Assembly (NCBI GenBank): GCA_009823395.1
Contig: CM020519.1
Location: 15,910,501 to 15,974,500, forward strand
Direction: 5' to 3'
DNA length: 64,000 bases
From: Thamnaconus septentrionalis
Lineage: Eukaryota; Chordata; Actinopteri; Tetraodontiformes; Monacanthidae
Shown here one piece after another: positions 24,898-36,800 of this stretch (position 1 is its first letter; every line of letters begins with the position of its first letter). The notes beneath the pieces are model-generated. The model ran no database searches. It was not told where the DNA came from and worked only from the letters and a program-made list of their open reading frames with translations. The translations under genes were made by a program, and so were the position numbers.

Positions 24898-26427
24898 CTT
24901 GTAACGCTCACAAACGTCCTTCGTAGCGTCTCACAGCAGTGTTAAAACATGGCCAACGCTAGCTGAAGCTGGCATTACCCTTTGACTAATGGAATGTAAT
25001 TACACGAGGCCCCTTTCTGTACGCTCAGCTTGCCAAGTTGTGCATTGCCGGGCGGACTAATTGGCTTGTCTCCTGTTTGCAGCAACAACTCCTACGTTTT
25101 ATTACAGCCGCGTTGTTGTGTTTTGCCTGCATCTACTGACTCCTGACAAAACTAGCGTAGCCTACCTGCTCCGACCACTCGCAAAAAAAAAAAAAAAAAA
25201 ACCATGGATGGCTCTTTTGCATTCCCACTCTACATCTGCAAGTGATAAAAGATTTATCTTCACGCCAAGAGCAGGCTACATTAGCGGCGATGAGAAGGAG
25301 GTGGTCCGGCGTGAGTTCACCTGCGTCGAAATAAGTGCGCTGGCATAAACCTGCAACCTGGCGGGTGAGAGGTGTCGGGCTGGCAGGAACTGGATGACTG
25401 GATGTTGGCCGCTGGCCGAGCAGCTGGTGAAGCGCAGATGAAACAATCAGCTAATGCAGCGGACACGTCAGGGTTTTGTCTAAGCCGACGCCAAGCTACA
25501 AATTAACTCTAAGCGTCGCATAAAAGGCTCCACGTTGCTGACGGTTTCATCATCATCTTGATTTTTGTGAGATTTGTGGTTCAGCTTCTGGTAGCCTCAG
25601 TGCAGGAAAACAGTTGATATTTTTCCACTGACAAAGGTGAAACCCTGCTTGCCAATAAAAATGACACCGACCAGTCAAGTCGGTGAGTCAGTGAGTCTGT
25701 AACCACGTAAAAAACATAGCAAGAGGAAGTCATTTTAATATCATGCCGACATTACCCCAAATGTGGTCTAATGTTCTGGGGATTTAAAAGGTTCTTTGAT
25801 TTTCAAAGGGTGACAGTCAAATTTCCTGTTTCTTTCATCAAGTTAATAGACCCGACTTCCTTTCATATCCTTTTGCGCCGCATCAATTTGGAAAATGTCA
25901 TAAAGCCGGACAAACGAGAGCACAAATGCCTTAAAAAAAAAAAAAAAAAAAAACACCGCAAAAGATAAATGACAGAGAAAGACTTCTCCTCTTCACCGTC
26001 GGTGATACTTTCGCATTTTAGAAGGTTATTTCCTTTTGCACGTACACAACCGGCGTTATATAGCCATTAGCCACGCCGGCTATTTCCCTGTCCTTGGGCT
26101 CCGTCTCGTCATTATATTCATCATTATCGCCGTGATAGTATGAAGAGCAGGAGTTGGAAAGTGCTTCTTTTTTTTTCCTTTTCCCTTTTCTTTCTGCGCC
26201 GTGTAACACAAATAGCGGTGGAAATGTCAGCATAAATAGCCCGCAGGAGGAAAAGAACAAAACAAACAGGAGTGATAGCGAGTTTGATCTAGTATTTGCG
26301 GGGGGAAAAAAAAGCAGGAAAAAATGCAGAGGGCCCGTGAAATCGATGGCTTACAAAATCACCTGAGAGCGAGGGCAGGCTCCCGGGGCTGCCCCACAGC
26401 GCTGGTGCAGGCAAATTATAGATCTTT

Positions 26428-26452
26428 CCCCCTCACACACACACACACACAC
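26428..26452. repeat. (CA)n microsatellite
   Basis: Short CA run, first of three within 400 bp (next at 26594 and 26759). Confidence 0.9.
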
Positions 26453-26584
26453 CCAACTTCATTGTCTATACATTTATGTCATGACTTAACAAACACACAT
26501 ATATAACATGTCCTCCTGCTTCCCAGAATTACACACACACCCGTAGAAAAACACACCCACACATATTAATCCTCCCTTTTGTCA

Positions 26585-26593
<9 letters not shown>

Positions 26594-26621
<28 letters not shown>
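26594..26621. repeat. (CA)n microsatellite
   Basis: CA run of about 28 bp preceded by CGCATGCGCG alternating purine-pyrimidine sequence, so the whole stretch could favour Z-DNA. Confidence 0.92.
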
Positions 26622-26751
26622 GGTGGCACAATCCCGGTCACGCTGACACTAACAAAGGGGCTCAGAGTCAAACGCTGACGCCCACGTGTGGTCGATCCTA
26701 CGTTTCCATCGAAAAAAAAGACACACAAAAAACAGCCTCCCGGTGACTTGC

Positions 26752-26808
26752 ACACAAAAACACACACACACACGCACGCACACGCACACGTACACACACA
26801 CACACACC
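26752..26808. repeat. Interrupted (CA)n microsatellite
   Basis: CA run broken by ACGC and ACGT steps over about 57 bp. Third tract of the cluster. Confidence 0.92.
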
Positions 26809-29381
26809 AGGTCGTAAACACGGCGGAAAACAATTTTTCTCAGGAACACGCTGAGACGGAGCCAACGCAGCGAAAAAGTAAAAGAAGAAAACTTTGCCAA
26901 AGTCATATTTCAGATTTTATTTACTTACCCTTTTTTTTTTTTTTCATAGTTTGAATGCAATAAACACTGGAAGAAAACATGCAGGGGTGGCTGTAAGCGC
27001 CACGTGAAGTTGAGATTTCCAGGGCAAACAAAATGAGGCGTTAGAGTTCTGGTTTTTCAGTGGCGCGTCAACTGTTTAGTGACTCTACATCCCAGCTACA
27101 AAGAGCTAAGATGCAATTTCCCTTCAATTTGTCTTTCCTTTCCTTTCCTTTCTCTTTTACCTTTACCTCTAAATCACCTTCACCGCCGAGCTGACACTCT
27201 GCTGTTCCTGATTTGATGTGAGCGAGTTTCCGGGCACCGTGGACACAAAACATTCTGTTTTTGAAGTCGAGAGAAAGACAGAGAGAGAAAGTTGGAGAGA
27301 AAGAAAAACCACTCGCTGTGTGGAGCTCGTCTGTTGCCTGTGTCTGCACCCTGGGGTGCTTTGGTGCATCAGTATGAGTTACCACGGCTTCTCGTTGACT
27401 GCCGGCCGACGCCAGCGGGTCGAGCGGCCTGCATCAGACGTGAGTCACGAAAAGCAATCAGAAAGAAAACCAAAACATAGATGAATGACTGGAGGAACAT
27501 GGAGGGTTGAATTAGCATTGCACATTTAAATGGAAATACTGTAGTCTACAATGCTCTTACTGGGATTGGTTATAATGTTGCCTGTGAAATATTCATTTAA
27601 AATATTCAACAGCGATGCCATATCACTAATGTCTCCACGGCTTCATCAAGGCACCAAGAAAAGCAATTTTCACACTGGCCAAAAATGGTTATTATGGAAT
27701 TAAGTGCGTCATGTGACAGAGCAGGTTGAAAATGGCAGCTTTAAATCAATATATAAAGGCTAACCCCAACCCCACAATTTGACTCATTTTCATTTAAGTC
27801 GACTGATCTATGTGGGCTTCCATCAGAACTTAAAATTGAATTTTTTTGAAAACTAGCTCATCCATCTTGGATGCAACTGCCAACAGAAAGTGTTTCTGGG
27901 ACTGGTTTTTAAAATCGCATTGGATTCAACAATCAGCCGTCTACCTTTTAGTTGGTACAACACCGGGGAGCAGCTGATAAAAGCCCCATAAGCAAAGGAA
28001 ACAAAAGAAATCTCCCAAACCACGCGGCGCATCGTGGGTAACCACCGATCGGATTAGCCTTGGGCCTCAAGCAGTAGCGGCCTGTCTCAACTAGCAGGAA
28101 CAACATCTGATTGGTCTGTTTGGATGCCACAGAGAAATGCTGTCTTCCCCTTTGCAATACTTTTCTGATGAGCTCTTTACCTCTTTCTCCCGCCGGTCGC
28201 ACCTGGCACGCTAGGTTGAAGTTATGTATTTAACGTCCTTAAAAAAAGAAAGTTGAATCACGTCGAAGAAACATACGCCCGTTTTATATAATGGGACATC
28301 AGATTTAATAAGGAAGTTTGCTTCCCTTGATAAGTAGAAGTAATAAAAAGGAGGAAACGACTTCATGTGAAACAAAGTAACCCTGCGGCAGCGGCGCCAT
28401 GGCAACAGGATCGCAACACACCGAAAGCTCTCTGTCACCATCTCACTTATTGCCCGCAAAAGAAAGAAACCAAAAAACCCGACAAATCAGGTTTCCGTTG
28501 GCCCAATCCAGCTTTTCACAAGTGGCTCAACGAACCCCCTGCTTAGCCAGGCCCGGCCTTCCGCGGGAGGGAAGTAACGTGATTAGAACAGTCACCTCTC
28601 GTCTGCATACATCACAATGATCGCGGCCGACGTCGTGCAACCGGAGCGTGCTTCCACCCCCCCTACGACGGGTGGCAATTACAGCCACGCCGCTCATTGC
28701 GCTCTGCCGAGGACTGGACGTGGCTGACAGGCGAGGGGCGGGATAATGGGGAGACGACAGAGTGATGGACAAGGGGGTAGGCAGGGGAGGAGGAGAGTCG
28801 GTGGAGGGAAAGGCGGAGGAGAATTGCGGAGAGGGGTGGAGGAGAAATTACTGCTCATGTTGTTTCTCATGTTTTCTATGTCTCTTTTAACAAACGGTCG
28901 GCTTGCCTGTGTGAATTTTCACTTGAGCAATGGCCACAGCGCAAGTATGTATATATATAGAATCAGCCAAAATGGTGTATACATGTATGATGTATACATC
29001 AGGAAAAGAAAAAAAATTGCATAAATATTTATTTTGTATCAGTAATTATGCTGTATCTGTGGAAGTTCAAATTATAACACTGTACTGTTGTTTTTTCCTG
29101 ATAGATGGCGCTGCTGTTGTTCCTCTTGCAAGAGTAAACCTTCATCTGCCAGAGCTCAGACTTTGTCTTCTCCACTCACCGAGCTAGACTTTGTTGTATG
29201 CTTCACGACAGCCGGACAAACAAAGGAGCGAGGACGTATGTTGTTTGGAAGGGGAGAAGAACTTTAGGCTAAGGGAGAAGAACGAGGGAGGGAGGGAGAA
29301 GGCGATGATGAGGCCACGAGAGGAGGGAGGCCCGGAGTTGTTTTCCTCCGGCTGGAAGAAAGCACGTGAATGCCTAATTGA

Positions 29382-29855
29382 CAGTGTTGTTGGGATCACT
29401 CCATAAAAGTAATCCAACTACTGATAACTGATTACTCCTTAAAAAAGTAATCTAAGTACTTCTTGAACTACTTTGTTAAAGTAACAGTTGAGAACATTTT
29501 GTTTCAAACCACAATTTTCTTTCATCTGGACGAGATCGCTGTTTTGTCTTTTGCCGCCTCCATGCTTGTTTTGGTGCGTTGTCGCATATCAATGATGTTG
29601 CATGCATGGCTGCATCATCAATCTCGGACATCATTGTAATCAGTTGTTTTCCTAAATTTCAGACATTCTGTGGATAATAAGACATTTTTAGCTTGCAAAA
29701 TATTTCAGAAAGGTAACGGAATTGTTACTTGATAAAGTAATTATGATATATTACCATTTTTGCCAGAGTAATCCCATTACATTACTCTGTTACTGAAAAA
29801 AAGTAGCTTAATTACAGTAGTGGATTACTTAGGAATGGATTACTTGCCAACACTG
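29382..29855. mobile_element. 474-bp TIR element with perfect 8-bp target duplication
   Basis: It is flanked by CTAATTGA on the left (29374-29381) and CTAATTGA on the right (29856-29863). The ends are CAGTGTTGTTGGGATCAC and the inverse of CAGTGTTGGCAAGTAATC. The interior is rich in AGTAAT/ATTACT words in both orientations (for example AAAGTAATCC near 29405 and TAATCCCATTAC near 29770). An 8-bp duplication with CAGTG ends fits hAT. It has no coding capacity, so it is a non-autonomous MITE whose movement needs a transposase from elsewhere. Confidence 0.88.
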
Positions 29856-29863
29856 CTAATTGA

Positions 29864-32002
29864 TGGCCATGGAGAGTCCCAAGAATTTACCGACTGGGTG
29901 CCGCAGGGACACAGACACCCCGGAGGGGGGCCCGGGCAGGTCAGACCAAAGCAATGGAGCATGAGAGGACGGTCTGAAGGAGAGAGGAGGATCAGGCTTG
30001 TTCTCCTCTCATCCTGTCAAAGCGCGCCCACCCCGAGACCTTTGGACTGAAAGCAAGCGTCTGCTTTAATTTCCCTGACTTTTAACCCTCTGGACTAGAA
30101 AACCATCTCGCCGCCCCACGCGGTCAAATCTAAAGCATCTCTGATGTCACGCGGTGTGAAGATTCATTATAAAATTCCACCACGTGTTTGCCTGCCGTCT
30201 GTTTGAAGTATTAGCGTAAAAATAGAGCTATTATGCTTGCGTGCCTGTGATGTGAAATCTGTGTGTATATCACCCCCCCCGCCACCCGCCAGCGTGAGGC
30301 AGTTAAGTGTTTCTGGCAGTTTGAATAGTTCTGCAGCAGGCTTGCTGGGTTTTCCAGATTAGCCGCGATCAGATCGGTAATCTGACAGGCAAACAGTTAG
30401 TTGCATTTAACGCTTGTCAGGCAGCATGACACCTCCTCGCTCCAAGGCCAGGACTAGAGGAGCTCTAGAAAAAAGACTGTGCCGCTGGCTTTGAAAACCT
30501 GATCTGCTTGAAAAAACAAAAACAATAGGAAAAAACAAAACAAAACATCAAGTTGAAACGTTGACATTTTTTAAGTATCGGAAGGTCTGGTTATAAAACA
30601 TCTACATACTGTATGAAGTAAAGTTGCCCCACCCCCCCACACACACACACACAGAGTTGAAGGCCATTAAACTTCACGTCGAACTTTAAACCACAAAAAT
30701 GTCTCCTGCACGAGGGAGCACAATGATCTAAAGGATGCTTGTGTTTGTCACTGCCACGACTTCCAGTCATCACATGGGAGAGTTTTATCCCCCAGCGCCT
30801 AATGCAATTTGAGAGGCTTCGTGGGTTTGAAGATGTTTGAAGGTTTGCAAGAAGCACTAAGTGCAGAAGGCAGGCGCTGAATAATTTATCACGGGCACCC
30901 TCAGTAAAATGTAGCGGCATCCAGTGCTGATAAAGCATACTGCAGGCAGTCTCGTCATTTTTTTTTTTTTTTTTTTTTTCACTCAAGCTTTGAAATCAGG
31001 GTAAAAAACAACGACCAAGTCCAGAAGTTGGAGTGATAAATGGGAGTCAGATTGGGTGAAATTTCAATTTCGGGTGAGCGAGCCCCTCTGACAGAGCAAC
31101 TTCTTTGGGTCTGAAGACTGGCCGGGCAGTATAGCTTCTTCGGCACTGCCCTCAGGCCCGTGTGAACAGATCCAAAGGGATAGCGTAAGAACACGATCAT
31201 AAGCGGGTTACTAAAGTCCATGTAAGCGCTATCGGTGATGTACGAGAGGGCACGGGAGGTTAATGCAACTAGAAATGAGCAACAAACTGACCATAACCTT
31301 CTTCCCTTCCGCTAATAATTCAAGCTGAAATCTCCGTGGCACACTGCTGCCTCAGCATTGTGGAAAAAAAAAAGTTGAAAATTAGTCAAAAAATAGAAAC
31401 TTCTTTAGAGAAGAGAATGGCAGGGCGTGTCAGAAACTCAGAAACCAATGACTTCAGTGCCAGAGTGTGCAGCCCCGTGTGAGGCTTCCTCTTGGAACTT
31501 CACGTCACCCTTTGCTCTTCTATTGTCAGGTTCTGATGAGATTCTTGCACTTGTTTGCAAGCTTTAAAAATATATAGTTCAATATTATGGCAAGTTTGCC
31601 TATTGCCTCAATCCCTCCGCTTAAATTGGTAGGTGCATTTCCTTCAATTTTCAGAGCCAAAAAAGTCTTATGGACAGGTTGTGATCTACAGACTCACCAT
31701 ACTATAACAAAACGACTTCATGGGACAATAAGCCCATCATGATAATGATATTCTTCTCAACAAACGTATTGTTTTTTTTATGACGGGCAGTTTCTATTAC
31801 CAGGCATTTTTAAAATCACTCTGGCGAGCCAGACTGTCTGGAATGTCATTCCGACTACACATTTGACTTGACAACAACTCTGTCTCTTTTCACAGAGTTG
31901 TTTCAGAGTAATTTTACAAAGTGAAGAATTTGCGGGTAACGACTCATCCACAAGAGCTTTTTGGCATTGTTGGATTGTGTATTTGATGAGTTCTGGGGGA
32001 GG
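29864..32002. other. Gene-free sequence
   Basis: No exon recognised. Short (CA)n at 30635-30651, a C run near 30272-30280 and a T run at 30959-30979. The best frame (131 codons, minus, 30591-30986) includes the T-run Lys block and has no motif. Confidence 0.5.
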
Positions 32003-32010
32003 GGGACCTG

Positions 32011-32518
32011 TAGTGTTGTAGTCAAGACCGCACCAAGCGAGACATTAACTGCAGAGTATCGAGATCGAGACCAGACCAAGACTTTATATATCAAAAAAAT
32101 AACAAAACAGACAAAATAGAAAACAATTACGAGTATTTTTTTTTTTTTTAAATCCAAGTTTGCTTTTAAATTGAACAGCAACATCTCATTTCAGCAAGGT
32201 ATCTTGTATTAATTCTCTTCAACATTTTGCTGCTTTGCCAACTATTTTCAACCATTTTCAAAAAAACAACTTTACTTCATAAAATGATGTGAGTGTCACT
32301 CTGGCTGTCACAAACAGTGCGAAACAAGGCAGCAACGGGATTCTTTTCTCTTATTATCTGCGTTGTCTAGAGTTGTCTGAGTCCTGACTGGTCTTGATCA
32401 AAAATCCAGAGTCTGCCCGAGTCCGAGACAAGACCAAGTAAAAATGCCTCGGAGTCCGAGCCGAGGGCGAGACCCTTAAAAAGTGGTCTCGAGACCAATC
32501 TGGAGTACTACTACACGA
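32011..32518. mobile_element. 508-bp TIR element, probable hAT MITE
   Basis: The left end TAGTGTTGTAGTC and the inverse of the right end (TCGTGTAGTAGTACTCC) match at 9 of the first 11 positions. GGGACCTG flanks both sides (32003-32010 and 32519-32526). The interior holds many GAGACC/GGTCTC words in both orientations, giving long secondary-structure potential. No coding frame. The family resembles a fish element I recognise; the 8-bp duplication favours hAT. Confidence 0.75.
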
Positions 32519-32526
32519 GGGACCTG

Positions 32527-33413
32527 GACCGCTCACCTTCATTTGGTTGGCTGAGGATCCTAAAACAACAGCCACCGACAATAATAGAATAATAATAAAG
32601 AGAATGTACCAGCTCATAGAATACAGGGGTCTTGGCAATTGGCCAACTTACCAGAAGGTTAAACTGTCTCTTCAAAGTATATTTTTGGCTAAAGCAACTG
32701 GCCAGCTGAAGGATTCAGACAGGCGCTTTTCAAGATGGATACAATAAGAACTCAATGGTCCAGTTCAGTGTCGCAGATTGTGTTTCCTTTCGTTCTTGTC
32801 TTTCTCACAAGATTTTGTCCTTTGTCAAACAATGAACCGTCAGTCTGCTTTTGATGCAAACAGGGTTGCAACTTTTTAAAAAATAAATTTTTTTAAAAAC
32901 ATTTCAAATTTATATTTGCCACCCTTTTAATGTGTTGTTCATCCATTTGCTGCCTTTAGGTTTTCAGGCTTCTGCTCTTTGCCGGTTGTGTCGTGCGAAT
33001 ACAAAACAGCTGTGAGAACCCGGAGGAGCCAAAGTCTGCTCTGTCTCGCCAACCTGTGTGGATGTGTCCGCAGGTGCCGCAGAACGCGACGGGACACGTT
33101 TCGTCACGTTGACGCGACCCTTGGGAGAGCTTGGAGAAATGGGTGTGGGACCCGTTGGACCGGGATATCTCGGAGGACCTATCAGGGGTGACACATCTCA
33201 CCATCCACTTGCAGTGAAACAGACTGAGACTCAAACTTTCAAGCAGTCCAGTTTCCTTGCGAGGCCGGTGAGCATTGCGCACGGATGTTGGCGGACGTTG
33301 GCGAACGAGAGCAAACATTGGCTGGTTCCACTTTGTTGCCTGTACCAACAGGAATCCACCCACCACTGAGCGACGATGAGCAGTCGAGCTCATGGAATAA
33401 AATGCAAGCATAA
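32527..33413. other. Gene-free sequence
   Basis: No convincing exon. A Gly/Pro-rich frame at about 33115-33190 was considered and rejected as a collagen exon. Confidence 0.5.
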
Positions 33414-33740
33414 CACTGTCGTCTCACAACAAGAAAGCAGTGGGTTCGATCCCTGGGCCTTTCAGCATGGAGGCTGCATGTCGTCTCCAGGCGCTCCGGC
33501 TTATTTCCACGGTCCAAAAACATGCATGTGAGGCTAATTAGGAACTCTAAATTGGCCCTTGGTGGCAAGTGTGAATTGTTGTCCGTCTTGCTGTGCGGTC
33601 CTGCGACAATGTGGCGACTTATCCAGGGGCCAACCCGGGCTTGGCACAGAGACAGCTGGGATGGGCTCCAGAAAATCCCCGCGACCCCTGAACACATGGC
33701 GCAGCGAGGACGGAAAACAAACATAAGAACGAGTGAATGA
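33414..33740 (+). mobile_element. L2/Maui-type LINE 3' fragment
   Basis: The same family as 16354-16551 in the opposite orientation and longer. Recognisable blocks are GTGGGTTCGATCCCTGGGCC, GGTCCAAAAACATGCATG, ACTCTAAATTGGCCC, GACAGCTGGGATGGGCTCCA and CCCGCGACCCCTGAACA. The GTTCGATCC word is part of this LINE tail and is not evidence for a tRNA gene. Confidence 0.8.
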
Positions 33741-34018
33741 ATATTTCATGCCGATGGCGGCTGGCTAAAAAAGAAAAGAAGAAAAAACGGTTTAAAAACA
33801 AACGTGACCACGAGTGGGTGGTGCAGTGCCACCGCTGCGGCCTCGTGGGTGATAATTATGAAACAATCTGCAGGAAAGTGGCAGTTAATCACTCCAGTAA
33901 ACATCCCTGCCTGGGACCTTCTGTCCCGACCTTCTGTCGGGGGGCGCGGGTGGGTGTGGCTAAACGCTGGACAGGACAGGGAAAGCAAATCGGAGACACT
34001 TGGATCCTGATGCTTGAC

Positions 34019-34085
34019 AAATCAAATCAAACTTTATTTGTGAAGGCACTTTTCATACAAAGTGCTTGACAATAAAAATGTAACA
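34019..34085. repeat. Dispersed interspersed repeat fragment
   Basis: AATCAAATCAAACTTTATTT followed by GCACTTTTCATACAAAGTGC is a frequent fish repeat start. The A-rich stretch to about 34260 may belong to it. Family not assigned. Confidence 0.5.
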
Positions 34086-34673
34086 GAAATGCAAGGGATA
34101 ATAATAAAACCCCACCCACTGCCACTAAACACATAAACCCGCACCCGTTAGTGTAATAGAATGTAATAACTCTGCTAAAAGACAAGAGAGAATAAAAAAT
34201 ATGTTAAAAAAAATAAAAAAGCTAAAATAAACAAATAGACAAATGGAAAAAGTCAAATATTTTTTCTCTCTCTCACTCAAACACAGTGTCGACGCCCACA
34301 GAGCTGCTCTCCTCTTAAGACCCCCTCCCAGCACCTGCCTTTCCATCCCCCCCGAAGCACCACAGTGGCCTTGACGTTTATGCTGATCCAGCACGCGGCG
34401 ACGGCAGGCGCGGTGGAGATTGCTCTCCCTCCCCCCACCCCCCCACCTCCCCCTTCCTTCTTCTTCATATTGTCTTGCGCTCGGCACGGTTCGCCCGCTC
34501 GCCGCTCCTCCGCCTGGCGGCAAATAGACTGTGAAGATCCAGGCTGTCCATCACGGGGGGAGGGGGGAGGAGTCTGACAGTCCTCCTGACAGCCACGCCG
34601 AATTGATTCTTCATCCCCCCGCTGTTTATTTTGGCCCGCCTCGCCAGGCTTGGCGGTGGCGTGCCGGTCGCCG
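34086..34673. other. Gene-free sequence, C-rich in its second half
   Basis: AT-rich to 34270, then strongly C-rich plus-strand DNA (34320-34600) with several CCCCCC and GGGGG runs. The minus-strand frame of 197 codons (34277-34870) runs through simple repeats and is not accepted as a gene. Confidence 0.5.
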
Positions 34674-34709
<36 letters not shown>

Positions 34710-34710
34710 C
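34674..34710. repeat. (CCTG)n microsatellite
   Basis: About nine CCTG units, nearly perfect. Confidence 0.95.
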
Positions 34711-34737
34711 GCAGAAATTCAAGGTCCAACCCGACTG

Positions 34738-34795
34738 AGTGGCTCCTCTTCCTCCCCCACCTCCTCCTCTTCCTCCCCCACCTCCTCTCGGTCAC
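34738..34795. repeat. Polypyrimidine tract with duplicated unit
   Basis: Two copies of an about 24-bp pyrimidine-only unit (CTCCTCTTCCTCCCCCAC core) lie side by side. Such mirror-like homopyrimidine DNA can form triplex structures. Confidence 0.75.
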
Positions 34796-34949
34796 ACGCA
34801 GCCGAACTATCCTTGTCGCCACGGCGTGGAAAGTGACAGTGACAAAATAACAAGGGCGCTCGTGTCTCACCCACAGCCACCCCCCCCCGACCCCCCTCCC
34901 GCCTTCCTCCCTCCCCCGCTTCTCTGTTTTCTAAAGTTATTTGCGACAC

Positions 34950-35510
34950 GACAGTGAGTTATGAGTGTCAGCAGCCCGGGCGGCGGAGTGTGACGCCCAA
35001 CCGGGGGTCCATGTTTCGAGCGCGTACATCCATAATTCAAGTCACACACACACACAGGCACGCACACACACACACCAACACAGGCAGGCCGCACTTATAT
35101 ATAGTAATTCGTGCATGCAAAGCACCGAACATCCACTCCTGTATCCTGAAAAACGACGTTGGCGGCGGCGGCAAATTTTCCAGCGGTAAACACGCTGTAT
35201 CCTTTTTTTTTTTACACAGTATTTTTTTTCACACATTTGTTTTGCGCGGCTCCTCAAGGTTCCCGTCGCGCAATCGCCGGGGCAATTCAGCTCCTGCCAC
35301 GCGATTATTCTGCGAGCGCGCAATGCTTTTTTTTTCGCGCTCAGGGACGGGAGCTGCCGAGAGCTGCAACTGCCGCTTCGCTCTTTTTTCAAAGCGTGGA
35401 CGCGGCGAGGAGTTGCTAAAGCGTGCAAGCATAGGCCTCTGTTTGGGAAGGCAATTGTTCCGGCCGGAGTTGCAGAGTCGGGAGCGCGGTAAAGTCCCCG
35501 GAACATAAAA
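34950..35510. other. GC/CpG-rich patch, no gene identified
   Basis: Frequent CpG (for example GAGCGCGTACATCC, GCGAGCGCGCAATG, GGACGCGGCGAGG), alternating with T runs and a CA tract at 35042-35079. This is compatible with a CpG island. No start codon is followed by a convincing exon, although frames here reach 184 codons with no motif. Confidence 0.4.
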
Positions 35511-36120
35511 GAAGGCCTGAAATATACAAAGGCGCCGTAAATCGTCCTGCTTTTACAGCAGATAAAACAATGTAACTATTGTTTTCCTGTGGCGTTCTTT
35601 TAAATAAAAGATCATGTTTGCTCAGGAGTAGCCGCCTAATGAGCAAGAAATAGAAACTTGCGGGGCTTAATTTTCCGCTGAGAGAATTATTCAATCGTTG
35701 TGCACCAATCAATAATTCAAGGCCTGAGCGGCGGCCGACGTGATTTGCGTTGCCGTGCAAAACTGTGCAAACAAAAGTCAACAATCACATTTTCCATTTT
35801 TTTGATGGACGGCTGGGCCCATTGACACTGACATTTGTACGTAGCGCATATTTTATGCATTGCTCGGCATTAGCGCGTTCATCTCTGCGGCGATGTTTAA
35901 TGGATTTGATGAACATCATTAATGAGCATGCGATATTCATGCACCTCCGCTCACTTGTGCCCGTGCCTGTAGCACGGCTCAGCGTGAGCAATCTGACCGT
36001 GAACCCCCCAGGACCTCCCCCGACCATACTGACGGCTAATCAGTCAGGCGCCCGTTTAAAAAAAAAAAAGACCATCATAGAGTCAGACGTGCTGAAATAC
36101 AGCCACAAGTCTAGACAGTT
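35511..36120. other. Gene-free sequence, possibly regulatory
   Basis: No exon. The stretch 35870-35960 is rich in homeodomain/POU-like words (ATTAATGAGCATGC, GATATTCATGCAC), the style of vertebrate conserved non-coding DNA. Only a comparison with other fish would show this. Confidence 0.4.
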
Positions 36121-36129
36121 GAGTGAAGA

Positions 36130-36500
36130 AGCCAAATGTGACTCTGGCCTTCACCCCAGAATGGGGAATGCGTGAGTGGAGAGGCGCTCATAAATATCTG
36201 AGACGGTCCGCTCACGTTGCTAGCCGACACGCTTCCCCAGTCAGTCACGGCGGCGGTAATCAAACTAAGAAGTCAAAGTCGCGGCAACATCGCCGCTACC
36301 GCACATCAGTCCTCCGCCGCCAAAGGCAACAGAACTATCCGTCTTCGTTAGCCGCGCCGCCGCCGCCGCCGCCGCGGCCCTAAATGTCTCTGCGTGACGA
36401 GAGGAAAAAGTCAAGCTTGTTATGTTTTGCCTCAGTGACCTCGGGCCATAGCGAGGGAGCGGTCGCGGCGCCGAGGCAGAAGTCATGTGGGTGTAAAAGT
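36130..36500. other. CpG-rich patch with (CCG)n
   Basis: Dense CpG. A CCG trinucleotide run at 36352-36376 would encode poly-Pro in one frame, but the 86-codon frame has no recognisable domain and no support from neighbouring exons. Confidence 0.45.
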
Positions 36501-36629
36501 TTACCGCGTTTCCAGCACAGCGTTCGTTAATTAAACGGCAAAATGAATCAGTATGCTTTAAGTGGATTAATTTAATCCCACAGTGTCTACATAAAGGCCC
36601 CCCAGTGTGTGATGTGTGGGGTGATGTGC

Positions 36630-36800
36630 GAGCGCTGAGTGAGTCGTTGAAAAATGAAGATTTGATTTTACCGAGTCGTGGGTCATGATTCCTTGTCAGT
36701 ATTAACTCTTTCACGACTCATCCCTGCTACTGCCAGCTAGCAAAGTGCAAGGATGAAACGTCACTATTGCGTGACTGTCGCTATTCTAACTCATTTCTAT
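36630..36800. repeat. Dispersed repeat, homologous to 62039-62195
   Basis: GCTGAGTGAGTCG, then GTCATGATTCCT, then a 'CGACTCATCCCTGCTACTGCC' type block align in order with GATGAGCGAGTCC, GTCATGATTCCT and GACTCGTTTCTGCTACCC at 62041-62155. The other copy begins CAGTGATGAGC, a hAT-like terminus. No coding sequence. Confidence 0.6.

Larger units (their letters stand above)
24898..29381. other. Gene-free sequence with microsatellite cluster
   Basis: No exon recognised. A runs lie at 25183-25201 and 25932-25952, a CTTTC-type tract at 27134-27156 and purine-rich DNA at 27265-27310. CpG-richer DNA lies at 28,380-28,740. Frames here reach about 125 codons at most and many cross simple repeats. Confidence 0.5.

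Noticed and set aside
33100..33200. Gly-Pro-rich frame resembling a collagen exon
   Set aside because: Glycine spacing is not a regular triplet, flanking splice sites are weak and no further collagen exons are present.
33440..33470. GGTTCGATCC-like B box suggesting a tRNA gene
   Set aside because: The word is part of the L2-type LINE tail at 33414-33740; no A box or cloverleaf.
34277..34870. 197-codon minus-strand frame
   Set aside because: It runs through the CCTG repeat and polypyrimidine tracts, overlaps equally long frames on the other strand and has no recognisable motif.
34955..35508. 184-codon plus-strand frame in CpG-rich DNA
   Set aside because: It includes the CA tract and T runs; competing frames on the opposite strand are similar in length.
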